Of a stretch of DNA of 64,000 bases, positions 25,740 through 35,029 are shown one piece after another. The translations under genes and the position numbers were made by a program. Source of the DNA: Pseudoduganella flava (GTDB lineage Bacteria > Pseudomonadota > Gammaproteobacteria > Burkholderiales > Burkholderiaceae_D); contig NZ_VLKW01000002.1 in assembly GCF_007830495.1 (NCBI RefSeq), positions 864,099 to 928,098 of the forward strand, given 5' to 3'. Numbering within the stretch: the stretch's first letter is position 1; each line of letters opens with the position of its first letter. The notes under the pieces are model-generated. The model worked only from the letters and a program-made list of their open reading frames with translations, was not told the origin of the DNA and ran no database searches.

Positions 25740-27092
25740 ATGAACAACACCCGCCGACGCCTGCTGGCCGCATCGCTCGTCTCGGCCGCAGCCGCCCAGC
25801 TGCCGTTGTCGACGCGCGCCGCCACATCAGGCAGCACCGCTGCCCTGGCACTGCGCCCGCCGATGGGCTGGAACAGCTGGAACTCGTTCGGCGCCACGAT
25901 CAACGAAGCGCAGGCACTGGAGAATGCACGCATCCTGGCACGGCAGCTGCTGCCGTTCGGCTACGACGTGTTCACGGTGGACATCCAGTGGTACGAGCCG
26001 GGCGCCAACGGCTATGAGTACCGCAAGGATGCGCAGCTGGCGATGGACGCCTACGGCCGCCTGGTGCCGGCACCGAACCGTTTTCCGTCCGCCGCCAACG
26101 GCGCCGGCTTTCGCGCGCTGGCCGATGCGGTGCACCGGCTGGGCCTGAAGTTCGGCATCCACGTGATGCGCGGTATCCCGCGCCAGGCCGTGCGTTTGAA
26201 CACGCCGGTGCTGGGCACGAACGTGCGGGCACGCGACATCGCCGACACGAACTCGGTCTGCACGTGGAACGGCGACATGTACGGCATCGACATGACGAAG
26301 CCCGGTGCGCAGGCCTATTACGATTCGATCTTCGCGATGTACGCCGCGTGGGGCGTGGACTTCGTCAAGATGGACGACATGTCGCGGCCCTACGCGAACA
26401 ACTGGCGCGAGGTGGAAGGGGCGCATAACGCGATCCGCGCCAGTGGCCGGGCCATCACGCTCAGCCTGTCGCCGGGCGAGATGGACCTGCAATGGGCCAA
26501 CCACGTGCCGCACTACGCGCAGATGTGGCGCATCTCGGACGACTTCTGGGACGAGTGGAAACAGCTGTATGCGCAGTTCGACCGGCTGGAGCACTGGAAC
26601 CCGTACATGGGCGCGAACGCGTGGCCCGATGCGGACATGCTGCCGCTGGGCCGCCTGGCGCTGGGCGCGCGCGAGTCGCGCTTCACGCCGGACGAGCGGC
26701 GCACGTTGATGACGTTGTGGTCGATCGCCCGCTCGCCGCTGATCATGGGCGGCGACCTGCGCCACCTCGACCCCGCCACGCTGGCACTGCTGACGAATCG
26801 CGAAGTGCTGGCCGTGAACCAGGACAGCCGGGACAACCGCCCGCTGCGGGCGAACGACGGCACACACATCTGGACGGCGCTGCCGGGGCAGGGCGGCGGG
26901 CGCTACCTGGCACTGTTCAACACGAGCGACCAGCCCGTGCAGCTGGCGTTCGACCTGGCCCGGCTGGACCTGGGCAACCGCGCCGTCCAGGTGCGCGACC
27001 TGTGGGCGGGGCGCCAGCGCGGTGCCGTCACCGGCACGCTGCGCGAGACGCTGCCGCCGCACGGCGCGGCGCTGCTGCGTCTTACTGCATAG
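25740..27092 (+). CDS. GH27 alpha-galactosidase, probably Tat-exported
   Basis: 450 residues from the ATG at 25740, one base behind the triple-GH43 stop. The leader MNNTRRRLLAASLVSAAAAQ has a twin-arginine start. The catalytic barrel opens with PPMGWNSWNSFG (near residue 41), the GH27 hallmark. The nucleophile is Asp212 in FVKMDDMS and the acid/base is Asp268 in WRISDDFWDEW. A C-terminal beta-sandwich begins near 370. It should release alpha-linked galactose from side chains, working with the preceding GH43 protein in one operon. Beta-L-arabinopyranosidase activity is known in some relatives and cannot be excluded. Confidence 0.92.
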   Translation: MNNTRRRLLAASLVSAAAAQLPLSTRAATSGSTAALALRPPMGWNSWNSFGATINEAQALENARILARQLLPFGYDVFTVDIQWYEPGANGYEYRKDAQLAMDAYGRLVPAPNRFPSAANGAGFRALADAVHRLGLKFGIHVMRGIPRQAVRLNTPVLGTNVRARDIADTNSVCTWNGDMYGIDMTKPGAQAYYDSIFAMYAAWGVDFVKMDDMSRPYANNWREVEGAHNAIRASGRAITLSLSPGEMDLQWANHVPHYAQMWRISDDFWDEWKQLYAQFDRLEHWNPYMGANAWPDADMLPLGRLALGARESRFTPDERRTLMTLWSIARSPLIMGGDLRHLDPATLALLTNREVLAVNQDSRDNRPLRANDGTHIWTALPGQGGGRYLALFNTSDQPVQLAFDLARLDLGNRAVQVRDLWAGRQRGAVTGTLRETLPPHGAALLRLTA

Positions 27093-27098
27093 GCGGCG

Positions 27099-28082
27099 TC
27101 AGTACGGCCCGCGGATGAAGTCCCGCACCTGCGTGCGATAGACGTCCGCGAGGGCCGCGTGCAGCGCCGCCGGCAGCGGCGGCACGCCGGCGGCCGCGAC
27201 GTTCGCCTGCACCTGGGCCGGCGAGCTGGCGCCCGGGATCACGACGGACACGGCGTCGTGGTCGAGGATCCAGCGCAGCGCCATCTGCGCCATCGAGAGG
27301 CCCGCCGGCACCAGCGCCGCGACGCTTTCCGTGGCGGCGATGCCCCGTTCCAGCTCCAGGCCGGCGAACGTTTCGCCGACGTTGAACGCCTGGCCGTCGC
27401 GGTTGAAGTGGCGGTGGTCGTCCGGCCGGAACGTCGTGGCGCGCGTGATCTTCCCGCCCAGCAGGCCGGACGCAAGCGGCAGCCGGACGATGATGCCGAC
27501 CTGCTGCGCCGCGGCGCGCGGCAGCAGTTCCTCGGCCGGCTTCTGGCGGAAGAGATTGAAGATCACCTGCAGCGACGCGAGGCCCGGCTGCTGCAGGCAG
27601 ATCAGACCTTCCTCGACGGATTCGACGCTGGCGCCCCAACGCTTGATCAATCCTTCCTGCTGCAGCTCGCGCAGCCAGTCGAACACGTGGCCGCCGCGCA
27701 GCACGTCGGTCGGTACGCAGTGCAGCTGCGTCAGGTCCAGTGCCTGCACGCCCAGGCGGTCGATCGAGCGCAACGTTGCCTCGCGCACCGCTGCACGGGT
27801 GTAGCCGTCCGGGTAGATGCCGGCGCGGCCCAGCTTCGTGGCCACGACCAGCGCCGGGTCCTGGTGCCTGGCGAGGAACTGGCCGATCGAGCGTTCGCTG
27901 GCGCCGTCGCCATACACGTCGGCCGTGTCGATGAAACGCACGCCCGCCGCATAGGCGGTGGCCAGGGTTTGCTGGGCAATGTCGTTGTCCCAGTCGTCGC
28001 GCCAGCCGCCGCCCAGCTGCCAGCAACCGAGACCGATTTCCGGGACGGTCATGCCATCGCTGCCGAATTGTCGTAACCGCAT
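27099..28082 (-). CDS. Aldo/keto reductase
   Basis: 327 residues, a TIM-barrel NADPH-dependent oxidoreductase. The start ATG at 28082 follows AAGGAG. MTVPEIGLGCWQLGGG, FIDTADVYGDGASERSIGQFL (catalytic Asp and Tyr), VVATKLGR (Lys) and LDLTQLHCVP (His) give the usual tetrad. IPGASSPAQVQANVAA near the C-terminus binds the cofactor. It resembles the general-stress / L-galactose-dehydrogenase-like branch, so a sugar aldehyde substrate is possible but unproven. It lies behind a TonB receptor gene on the same strand, but a strong hairpin separates the two. Confidence 0.88.
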   Translation of the reverse strand: MRLRQFGSDGMTVPEIGLGCWQLGGGWRDDWDNDIAQQTLATAYAAGVRFIDTADVYGDGASERSIGQFLARHQDPALVVATKLGRAGIYPDGYTRAAVREATLRSIDRLGVQALDLTQLHCVPTDVLRGGHVFDWLRELQQEGLIKRWGASVESVEEGLICLQQPGLASLQVIFNLFRQKPAEELLPRAAAQQVGIIVRLPLASGLLGGKITRATTFRPDDHRHFNRDGQAFNVGETFAGLELERGIAATESVAALVPAGLSMAQMALRWILDHDAVSVVIPGASSPAQVQANVAAAGVPPLPAALHAALADVYRTQVRDFIRGPY

Positions 28083-28116
28083 GTGACTCCTTGTTGGTGC
28101 AAATGAAAATGAACAC

Positions 28117-28143
28117 GGCGGCCGCGCAAATCGCGCGGCCGCC
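28117..28143 (-). terminator. Strong hairpin terminator behind the TonB receptor
   Basis: Perfect 11-bp stem GGCGGCCGCGC / GCGCGGCCGCC with a five-base loop, 20 bases after the receptor stop. Read on the minus strand it is followed by GTGTTCATTTTCATTTG, a moderately T-rich tail. Confidence 0.7.
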
Positions 28144-28162
28144 GCCAGGTTACCCGATCGCG

Positions 28163-31100
28163 TCAGAACGAGTAGTTCGCCTGCAAGGTATAGCGCGGCC
28201 CCGTGACGAACCAGGCATGGCCGAACGTGCCGGCGTGCTGCTGCATCGTCTGTTTCGACTTCGAGTCGGTGAGGTTCGTGCCTTCCAGGCCGATGCGCAG
28301 TTTCTCCGTCACGTTGTAGAAGATCGACGCATCGAGCTGCCCATACGCTTCCTGCCACAGCGGCAGGCCCCAGGCGATGTTGTTCTTGCCGTAGTCCGCG
28401 CTGGCCGGGTTGGTGTCCTTGCCGTTCGTGTCGCGCGTGCCCCACACGTTCACGCCGGACAGGTAGCGCGAGCGCCAGTTGTACGCGGCGCGGGCCGAGA
28501 TCGGGCCGCGTTCGTACATCAGCGCGAAGTTGATCGTGCGCCTGGACAGGCCCTGCAGCGGCATGTTGCCGAACGTGCGGCCATCCGTGTCGCAGCCGTT
28601 GATGTACAGGTTCAGGTTCGACGCGCTGTCGCCGCCGGAGCAGTAGGCCGAATACACGCCATCGTTCAGCTTGCGCTTGCTGTCCACGTACGTGAAGCTG
28701 GCCTGCACACCCAGGCCCTTCAGGTAGCCGGGCAGCCAGTCGTAGTACTGCTGGTAGGCCAGCTCGAAGCCGCGCGCGTAACCGTGCGCGCCGTTGACGG
28801 GGCCCGTGACGACGAAGCGCTGCGTGTTGCCGGCCACGTCCCGCACCTCGTAGTTGTACATCTGGTTGACGATGACGTTCTTCAGGTCCTTGTTGAAGAT
28901 CGCCGCCGTCAGCGAGCCCGCCTTCGCGAAGTACCATTCGGCCGTCAGGTCCACCGATTTCGCCGTCGTCGGCATCAGGTTCGGATTGCCTTCGCCGCTG
29001 CCCGTCAGCGACACGTTGGTGATCGTGACGACCTTCGTGTTCGCGTCGGTCAGGCTGGTGATGGTTTGCGACAGCGGCGTGTACGCCTTCATCTGCGAGA
29101 AGTCCGGCCGCGACATCGCCTTCGCGGCGGCGAAGCGGAACTGCAGCTGGTCGTTGTACTTCATCCGCAGGTTCAGGCTCGGCAGGACGTTGTTGTAATC
29201 GTTCTCGTAATTGCGCAACGTGGCGAACGGCGTGATGTTGACGATCTTGTCCAGGCCGGCAACGCTCGGCGCGTCGGGGAAGGTCGGCAGGTTCGGGTTG
29301 TACGTCGTGTAGCCGTAGGCCGTGGACTTGGTCTTCACATAGCGCACGCCGATGTTGCCGTCCACCGGGTACTTCAGCTGGTCCCAGCCGAAGCGCAGCT
29401 GCGTGTAGAACGCCCGCGTCTTTTCTTCCTGGTAGTTGGTGCCTTCCGGCTTTTCGTCGAACGTCGCCTGCGGCCACGTCGCGCAGGTAGTGCCTTTTTC
29501 GGCGCACAGGATGTCGTGATAGGTATGCAGCTTGGCGTAGCTGTCCGGGTAGCCGCGCGCCACGGCGTCGTCCGGGAAGATGATCGACGGGACCTGCACG
29601 TCGCCGCCGAAGAAGTTCGGCAGGCCGCGCAGCGTGGCGCCGCCGGCGAACTTCGGATCATTCAGCGTGGCGAGGCGGTCGACCTGCCAGCCCAGCATCC
29701 ACGGCTGGCTGATCGCCTGCCAGTTGTAGCTGGGGTTCGTGTTCTGGTTGCGCGAGTCGCGGTTCTGCAGGCGCACGCCGAAGCGCACGTCGCGCAGCAC
29801 CGGGTGGTCGAAGTCGTACTTCAGGTCCGTCTTCCATGCCTTGCTCTCGGCCTTCGAGCGGTCCTTGTGCTCCATCGTGTAGGCCCAGTAGTAACTGGCC
29901 GGGTCGGACAGGTACTTGATGTCGTCCGCGTCGAACGTGATGCGCGGCAGGTTGCCCGTCAGGTCCACCGTCTGCTTCTGCATCCGGATGCCGGTGGCGA
30001 CGTCAGAATCGAGCGCCTCGGTGCTGGCGCGCACGACCTGGAAGTCCGTCTTCGCGCTCCATGCGGGGCTGATGCGCCATTGCAGGTTCAGCGCCAGGTC
30101 GCGCGTGGCGGAGCGGCGGTCGGACACGCGCCGGTCGGAGTTCAGGTTGATGCCGCCGTTCTTCGGGTTCGACAGCACGCCGGACAGGAAGGCGCCGTTG
30201 GCGTCGAACTTGCCGTTCGCCACCTCGATGTCGTAGGGCCGGTCACCCGTTTCCTGCGACAGCAGCGCCACTTCCGACCAGCTTTCCTTGTACTTCGACT
30301 GGAAGTACGTCAGCGCCGCCGTGAAGTCGCGGTTCGGCCGCCACTGGAACGCCGCGTACTGGCCCTTGCGGTCGCGTTCCCAGTTCATCGAGCGCCACTG
30401 CGCGCCGCGCGGCACCCACAGCGTCTTGCCCGGCTCGATGTTCGTGTGCGGGTAGTAGGCTTCGATGAACAGTTCGTCCGTGCGGGTATGGCTGACGGAA
30501 GACGCCAGGTCGATCAGCGCACCGAATTCGCCGAACGGCGTGTTCCACCGGTTCGACAGCAGCATCGAGCCGGATGGCTGGGCCTTGCCCTTGCGCAGAT
30601 CGGAATAGGTGTACGAGCCGGTGACGGCGCCCTTCAAGCCCTTGAAGTCGAACGGCATCGCCGTGCGCAGGTTGACGAGGCCGGAGACGCCGCCTTCGAT
30701 CTGCTCCGCGGACGGGTTCTTGTACACGTCCACGCCGGACATCAGTTCCGGCGGCACGTCCGTGAAGCTCAGCGAGCGGCCCCCGTTGGCGGAGAACGAC
30801 TCGCGGCCATTGAGCTCCGAGCGGACGTAGGTCAGGCCGCGGATCGCGATGCCGGAGCCTTCGACGGCATAGTGCTGCGGGTCGTTGCTCATGCTGCGGT
30901 CCATCGTCACGCCGACGACGCGGCTCAGCACCTCGGTGATCGAGCGGTCCGGCAGCTTGCCGATGTCCTCGGCGACGATCGAATCGACGACTTCGTCCGC
31001 ATCCTGCTTCAGCTTCTGGGCCGATTGCAGCGCGGCGCGCTGGCCGCTGACCACGATGACGGCGCTGTTTTTATCGTTCGATGCGTTCGTGTTAGCGCTA

Positions 31101-31186
31101 ACTTCCTGGCCATAAGCCGCGTTGCACGACCAGAAGGCGAGCTGGGTCACGGCCATCGCGATGGCCGTCTTTTGGAACTGTCTCAC
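28163..31186 (-). CDS. TonB-dependent receptor (carbohydrate type)
   Basis: 1007 residues from a GTG at 31186, eight bases behind AGGAGA; the upstream in-frame ATG at 31339 has no ribosome site. The signal peptide spans about residues 1-27 (AFWSCNAAYGQ). VIVVSG is a TonB-box-like start, followed by the plug (VVDSIVAEDIGKLPDRSITE) and a large barrel ending in YTLQANYSF. It should bind and import an oligosaccharide through TonB. It stands apart from hydrolase genes, with an aldo/keto reductase downstream. A perfect GTTAGCGCTAAC palindrome lies inside its own coding sequence just behind the signal peptide. Confidence 0.92.
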   Translation of the reverse strand: MRQFQKTAIAMAVTQLAFWSCNAAYGQEVSANTNASNDKNSAVIVVSGQRAALQSAQKLKQDADEVVDSIVAEDIGKLPDRSITEVLSRVVGVTMDRSMSNDPQHYAVEGSGIAIRGLTYVRSELNGRESFSANGGRSLSFTDVPPELMSGVDVYKNPSAEQIEGGVSGLVNLRTAMPFDFKGLKGAVTGSYTYSDLRKGKAQPSGSMLLSNRWNTPFGEFGALIDLASSVSHTRTDELFIEAYYPHTNIEPGKTLWVPRGAQWRSMNWERDRKGQYAAFQWRPNRDFTAALTYFQSKYKESWSEVALLSQETGDRPYDIEVANGKFDANGAFLSGVLSNPKNGGINLNSDRRVSDRRSATRDLALNLQWRISPAWSAKTDFQVVRASTEALDSDVATGIRMQKQTVDLTGNLPRITFDADDIKYLSDPASYYWAYTMEHKDRSKAESKAWKTDLKYDFDHPVLRDVRFGVRLQNRDSRNQNTNPSYNWQAISQPWMLGWQVDRLATLNDPKFAGGATLRGLPNFFGGDVQVPSIIFPDDAVARGYPDSYAKLHTYHDILCAEKGTTCATWPQATFDEKPEGTNYQEEKTRAFYTQLRFGWDQLKYPVDGNIGVRYVKTKSTAYGYTTYNPNLPTFPDAPSVAGLDKIVNITPFATLRNYENDYNNVLPSLNLRMKYNDQLQFRFAAAKAMSRPDFSQMKAYTPLSQTITSLTDANTKVVTITNVSLTGSGEGNPNLMPTTAKSVDLTAEWYFAKAGSLTAAIFNKDLKNVIVNQMYNYEVRDVAGNTQRFVVTGPVNGAHGYARGFELAYQQYYDWLPGYLKGLGVQASFTYVDSKRKLNDGVYSAYCSGGDSASNLNLYINGCDTDGRTFGNMPLQGLSRRTINFALMYERGPISARAAYNWRSRYLSGVNVWGTRDTNGKDTNPASADYGKNNIAWGLPLWQEAYGQLDASIFYNVTEKLRIGLEGTNLTDSKSKQTMQQHAGTFGHAWFVTGPRYTLQANYSF
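31091..31102. promoter_or_regulatory. Perfect 12-bp palindrome GTTAGCGCTAAC inside the receptor gene
   Basis: It is the full symmetric form of the operator-like motif in the gal operon promoter. It encodes V-S-A-N just behind the predicted signal peptide, 84 bases downstream of the start codon. Repressors of the LacI family can act from within a gene. Chance occurrence is also possible. Confidence 0.4.
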
Positions 31187-31555
31187 TTTTGTCTCCTGAA
31201 TTATTGTAGTGTTTGACGCGGCAAGTCCTTGAATAGCAAGCACTTTTCCGCACCAGGGGACGTGTTCTCGGCGGTTTTCCGATTGCTGCCGGCCCGTCTC
31301 TCCTTGATGGAATGTAGTCGAACTGATCCGTGCTTGCAATCGTTGTCATGAACAGCGTTGTTGTTCAGTCAGTCCAACTAAACAACACTTGCCAGACTCA
31401 ACATTCGGTGTTCTAACATGAATTGGTTGCGCAAACATCGGCCGAGGATGAGGGGTGGTTCTGGTGGGTTGGAGCGGGGCCCGCAGCCAGGTGGGGTGGC
31501 TCAGCTGGCACGCCGCTCGGTCACGCGGCGGCGGAGGTCGAGCGGCGGGATCGGC
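31187..31555. other. Intergenic region between a TonB receptor and the MacAB-like operon
   Basis: 369 bases. On the minus strand TACAAT near 31205 is a likely -10 for the receptor. A weak dyad TTGTTCAG / CTAAACAA lies at 31361-31385. The rest, toward 31555, is G+C-rich and lies behind the ABC permease stop; no gene or clear terminator was seen there. Confidence 0.45.
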
Positions 31556-32782
31556 CTACTCGTAGCGCAGCGCGTCGACCGGGTTCAGGCGCGCCGCCTT
31601 CACGGCCGGCAGGATGCCGAACACGATACCGACAGCGCCGGAGAAGCCGATGGCGACGGCGATGCTCCAGCCGGGCAGCGACGCCGGCGGCAGCCCCGGG
31701 ATCAGCGCCGTGGCGGCGCGGGCCAGCAGCCAGCCGACGGCAAGGCCCGCGAGCCCGCCGAGTGACGACAGCGTGGCCGCCTCGATCAGGAATTGCGCGA
31801 CGATGTGGTGGCGCCGCGCGCCCAGCGCGATGCAGATGCCGATCTCGCGGGTGCGCTCGGTGGCGCTGACGAGCATCACGTTCATGATGCCTATGCCGCC
31901 GACAAGCAGTGCGATCGCCGTGATCGACGCCAGCACCGCGGACACCATCGCGACGATGCCGAGGAATTTCTCGGCGGCCTGGCGCGCCGTCTGCACGGTG
32001 AAGTCGTCCGGTTGGCCGGGGCGGATGCCGTGCACCTTGCGCAGCAATGCCGTCACCGCGTCCCGCACGGCATCGGCCTGTGCCACGTCGTCGACCTCGA
32101 ACGTGATGGCGATGTCGGCCCGGTCCGCGTCCGCCGCCAGGGCCTGGCCGACCTCGAACGGGATCAACAGGTAGTCGTCGCGCGACAGCCCGAACAGGTC
32201 GCCCTTCGGTTCCGCGACGCCGACGATCTTGAACCAGTGCCCGCCGATGTCGACGTAGGTGCCGACCGCGTCGGCCGGCAGCCCCAGCTTCTTCAGCGCC
32301 TTGCGCCCGGCCACGCACACCTTGCGGCGCGATGTGCCGTCCGCGCCCCGCAGCGCCCGGCCATGCTCGGGCCAGGCCTGCATCGCGCGCTGGTACGACA
32401 CCGTCACGGCCAGCACCTGTGTGACGGCACTGCGGGCCGGGCTTCGCACCGTCGCGCCAGGCCCGAACGGCGCGAAGGCGGCGGCCACGTTGCGGATGCC
32501 GTCGACGTGCGCGACGATGCGGCCGTAGTCGTCCAGGGCCAGCACGTTCTGCCGGCCCAGCAGCTGCTCCTTGAACGGCGTGTAGCCCTCGACCGTCAGG
32601 CTGCCGGCGCCGAACGCGCGCAGCTCGCCGCTGATCGACGCCGACAAGCCATGCATGACGGAGACGACGGCGACGATGGCGGCCACGCCGATGACGACGC
32701 CGAGCACCGTCAGCGCGCTGCGCAGCGGATGCGCCCGCAGGCTGCGCAGCGCCATCCTGACGCTTTCAACGAGGATGAACAT
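31556..32782 (-). CDS. MacB/FtsX-type ABC transporter permease
   Basis: 408 residues from the ATG at 32782; the 46 codons of in-frame sequence upstream of it overlap the ATPase gene and are not protein-like. One membrane helix lies near residues 20-42 (SALTVLGVVIGVAAIVAVVS), then a periplasmic domain (about 45-275), and three helices near 285-395. TERTREIGICIALGARRHHI after the second helix is the FtsX-family signature, and the end VKAARLNPVDALRYE is typical of MacB. It forms the membrane part of a tripartite exporter or mechanotransmission pump with the two genes upstream. Confidence 0.92.
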   Translation of the reverse strand: MFILVESVRMALRSLRAHPLRSALTVLGVVIGVAAIVAVVSVMHGLSASISGELRAFGAGSLTVEGYTPFKEQLLGRQNVLALDDYGRIVAHVDGIRNVAAAFAPFGPGATVRSPARSAVTQVLAVTVSYQRAMQAWPEHGRALRGADGTSRRKVCVAGRKALKKLGLPADAVGTYVDIGGHWFKIVGVAEPKGDLFGLSRDDYLLIPFEVGQALAADADRADIAITFEVDDVAQADAVRDAVTALLRKVHGIRPGQPDDFTVQTARQAAEKFLGIVAMVSAVLASITAIALLVGGIGIMNVMLVSATERTREIGICIALGARRHHIVAQFLIEAATLSSLGGLAGLAVGWLLARAATALIPGLPPASLPGWSIAVAIGFSGAVGIVFGILPAVKAARLNPVDALRYE

Positions 32783-33512
32783 CGGCCTGCTCCGGCTGGG
32801 CGGCTGGGCATGGTGGCGGCGCGGCGGCTGCCAGCACGTCGCCGACGATCCGGCCGTCGCGCAGCGTGACGATGCGCCGGCAGCGCCGCGCGATCTCGGC
32901 TTCGTGCGTGACAACGACAACCGTGTGCCCCTGCGCGTGCAGGTCGTCGAAGAGCGCCATCACGGCAGCCGCGCTGGCGGAGTCGAGGTTGCCGGTGGGT
33001 TCGTCGGCGAGCAGCACCGACGGCTCGGAGCACAGCGCGCGGGCGATCGCCACGCGCTGGCGCTGGCCGCGGGAGAGCTGGCTGGGCAGGTGATCCGCGC
33101 GGTGCGCCAGCCCGACCTGCTCCAGCACGGCCAGCGCGCGACGGCTCCGCTCCCCGTGGCGCACGCCCCGGTAGACCAGCGGCAGCATCACGTTCTCCAG
33201 CGCCGACGCGCGGGGCAGCAGGTTGAAGTTCTGGAACACGAGACCGATTTCACGGTTGCGGATGGTGGCCAGTTCTCCGGCATCCAGGCGCGCGATGTCC
33301 CGGCCGTTCAGCAGGTAGCTGCCACTGCTGGGCGTGTCGAGGCAGGCCAGGATGCTCATCACCGTCGACTTGCCGGAACCGGAAGGCCCCGTCACCGCGA
33401 CGTAATCGTGCGGCGCCACGTCCAGGTCGACGCCGTCCAGCGCAAGCACGGATTCGCCACCCATCGGGTAGCGTTTGCGGACGCCGCGCAGCGCGATGCA
33501 GGGCCCGATCAT
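32766..33512 (-). CDS. ABC transporter ATP-binding protein (MacB/LolD type)
   Basis: 248 residues from the ATG at 33512. Walker A is GPSGSGKST near residue 41, the Q-loop is VFQNFNLLPR, the signature is LSRGQRQRVAIARAL (Arg replaces the common Gly after Ser: SRGQ rather than SGGQ), and Walker B is VLLADEPTGNLD. The end is a proline-rich tail. The start overlaps the adaptor stop by four bases (ATGA) and the 3' end overlaps the permease start by 17 bases. It energises the exporter from the cytoplasm. Confidence 0.93.
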   Translation of the reverse strand: MIGPCIALRGVRKRYPMGGESVLALDGVDLDVAPHDYVAVTGPSGSGKSTVMSILACLDTPSSGSYLLNGRDIARLDAGELATIRNREIGLVFQNFNLLPRASALENVMLPLVYRGVRHGERSRRALAVLEQVGLAHRADHLPSQLSRGQRQRVAIARALCSEPSVLLADEPTGNLDSASAAAVMALFDDLHAQGHTVVVVTHEAEIARRCRRIVTLRDGRIVGDVLAAAAPPPCPAAQPEQADVHPR

Positions 33513-34780
33513 GGCGCGGCGGCCCGCTCGCGCGCGCCGCGGGAGGTGAGGCCGGGCGCCACGCGGTCGCCCGGCTTCAGGCCGCGCAGTGTGCGGTAGG
33601 GCCCGACGATGACGGCGTCGCCCTCGGCCAGCCCGGTCAGCACCTGCTGGCGGCTGTCGTCCGACGCGCCCACCGTCACGCTGCGCTTCTCGGCCTTGCC
33701 GGCCGCGTCGACGTAGACGTAGTGGGCGGCAGCGGGCGCCGGGCGGCCGGGGCGGGCCATGCGACTGTCCTTGTCCTCGTCGTCGGACAGCACGGCCTGC
33801 AGCGGCACGGCCGGCACCTGCTCGTGGGCGCCCGTGTAGATCTCGGCGCGGCACCGCATGCCGGGGCGCAGTGCCAGGCGATCGTACCCGGCCAGCCTGG
33901 CGCGCACGGCGTAGTGCAGGGCGCCGCCGGCGGGCACTGCGCCCGGCGCGGCGCGCTTCGGCGACATCGGTATCAGCGCGACCCGTGCCTGCACCGGCGT
34001 ATCCGGATAGGCCGGCGTATGCAGTGCCACTTCCTGGCCGACGGCGACATGGGGAATGGCCGCTTCGTCCACGTCGATCTCGGCGACCAGGCTGTCCGCC
34101 TGGGCGATCGTCATCAGGCTCGAGCCGGGAATACCGACCTGGCTCGGCACGGCCGTCTCGCCGACCTTGATGTCGAGGGCGACGACGGTGCCGGCGATGG
34201 GCGCGTGCACGCTCGTCTTCGACAGGCGCTCGGCCGACTGGCGCAGCACTGCCTGGGCCTGCTCCAGCCGCAACTCGCTGTTGCGCAGTTCGATCCGTGC
34301 CAGGTTCAGCGCATAGCGCGCATCGTCCAGCGCGGCGTCGGCCAGCATCCTCATCGTGTGCAGTTCCAGCTTGCGGGCGAACTGCGCTTCCTGGTTGCGC
34401 AGGTTCAGCTGCTGCTGCTCGATCGCGATGCGCTGCTGGCGCACGGCGGCATCCTGCTCGGCAAGCTCCGCGCGCAGGCTCTGGTCGTCGATGTTGAGCA
34501 GCAGGTCGCCACGCCTCACCTGTTGACCCTCGCGCACGTGGATCGCCGTCACCTTGCCGATCACCTCGGGCGACAGCACGACGGCATCGGCATACGACAA
34601 CTGCCCGGCCGCCAGCACGGACGACATGATTTCGTGGCGGCCGGCCCGTTCCGTCTGCACGGGCAGCGGCGGTGTATGCGGCGCCAGCGCGCGCACGGCG
34701 GGAAGGGTGGCCAGGCCGGCCAGGATTGCCAGCATGGCGACGAGCGTTGCGCGCCGGCGTTGCGGGGGGCTGAGGTTCAT
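33509..34780 (-). CDS. Periplasmic adaptor (membrane fusion) protein, MacA/HlyD type
   Basis: 423 residues. An N-terminal membrane anchor covers about 10-30. A biotinyl-lipoyl half (VLSPEVIGKVTAIHVREGQQVRRGDLL) and its partner (HAPIAGTVVALDIKVGETAV) flank a helical hairpin with heptads (about 100-195). Beta-barrel and membrane-proximal domains follow. It links the inner-membrane MacB-like pair to an outer-membrane channel, which is not encoded here. It is the first gene of the operon, with GAGGAG seven bases before the ATG. The substrate (peptide, lipid or antibiotic) is unknown. Confidence 0.92.
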   Translation of the reverse strand: MNLSPPQRRRATLVAMLAILAGLATLPAVRALAPHTPPLPVQTERAGRHEIMSSVLAAGQLSYADAVVLSPEVIGKVTAIHVREGQQVRRGDLLLNIDDQSLRAELAEQDAAVRQQRIAIEQQQLNLRNQEAQFARKLELHTMRMLADAALDDARYALNLARIELRNSELRLEQAQAVLRQSAERLSKTSVHAPIAGTVVALDIKVGETAVPSQVGIPGSSLMTIAQADSLVAEIDVDEAAIPHVAVGQEVALHTPAYPDTPVQARVALIPMSPKRAAPGAVPAGGALHYAVRARLAGYDRLALRPGMRCRAEIYTGAHEQVPAVPLQAVLSDDEDKDSRMARPGRPAPAAAHYVYVDAAGKAEKRSVTVGASDDSRQQVLTGLAEGDAVIVGPYRTLRGLKPGDRVAPGLTSRGARERAAAP

Positions 34781-34989
34781 TGCGGCTCCTCACGGGTTAC
34801 TGTGGATTCCGTTGCGGTGCAAGGCGCGGCAAGGGTGCCGCGCGCAGGCGGCGCGGCGTGTCGATGGATGACGGGTCGTCGATCACCGCCTGTCGCGATG
34901 CGAAGGCTCGCGGGACGACAGGAGCCGGGCGCCGTCTCGATAGTAGGTGGCGGGGGCAAACGCGGGTTGATCGGCCGCAAAGGCGCATG

Positions 34990-35021
34990 GTCCGCTAGCG
35001 GCAACCGGGCCGCCAGCGGAC
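34990..35021 (-). terminator. Hairpin behind the PL11 lyase gene
   Basis: GTCCGCTAGCGG (34990-35001) pairs with CCGCCAGCGGAC (35010-35021) with one mismatch, nine bases after the lyase stop. No T-run follows on the minus strand; TTT follows on the plus strand. It is a 3' stabilising hairpin or weak terminator. Confidence 0.5.
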
Positions 35022-35029
35022 TTTACCCA

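Noticed and set aside
28091..31216. 1041-codon plus-strand frame
   Set aside because: Shadow of the TonB receptor on the minus strand, which has plug and barrel motifs and a ribosome site.
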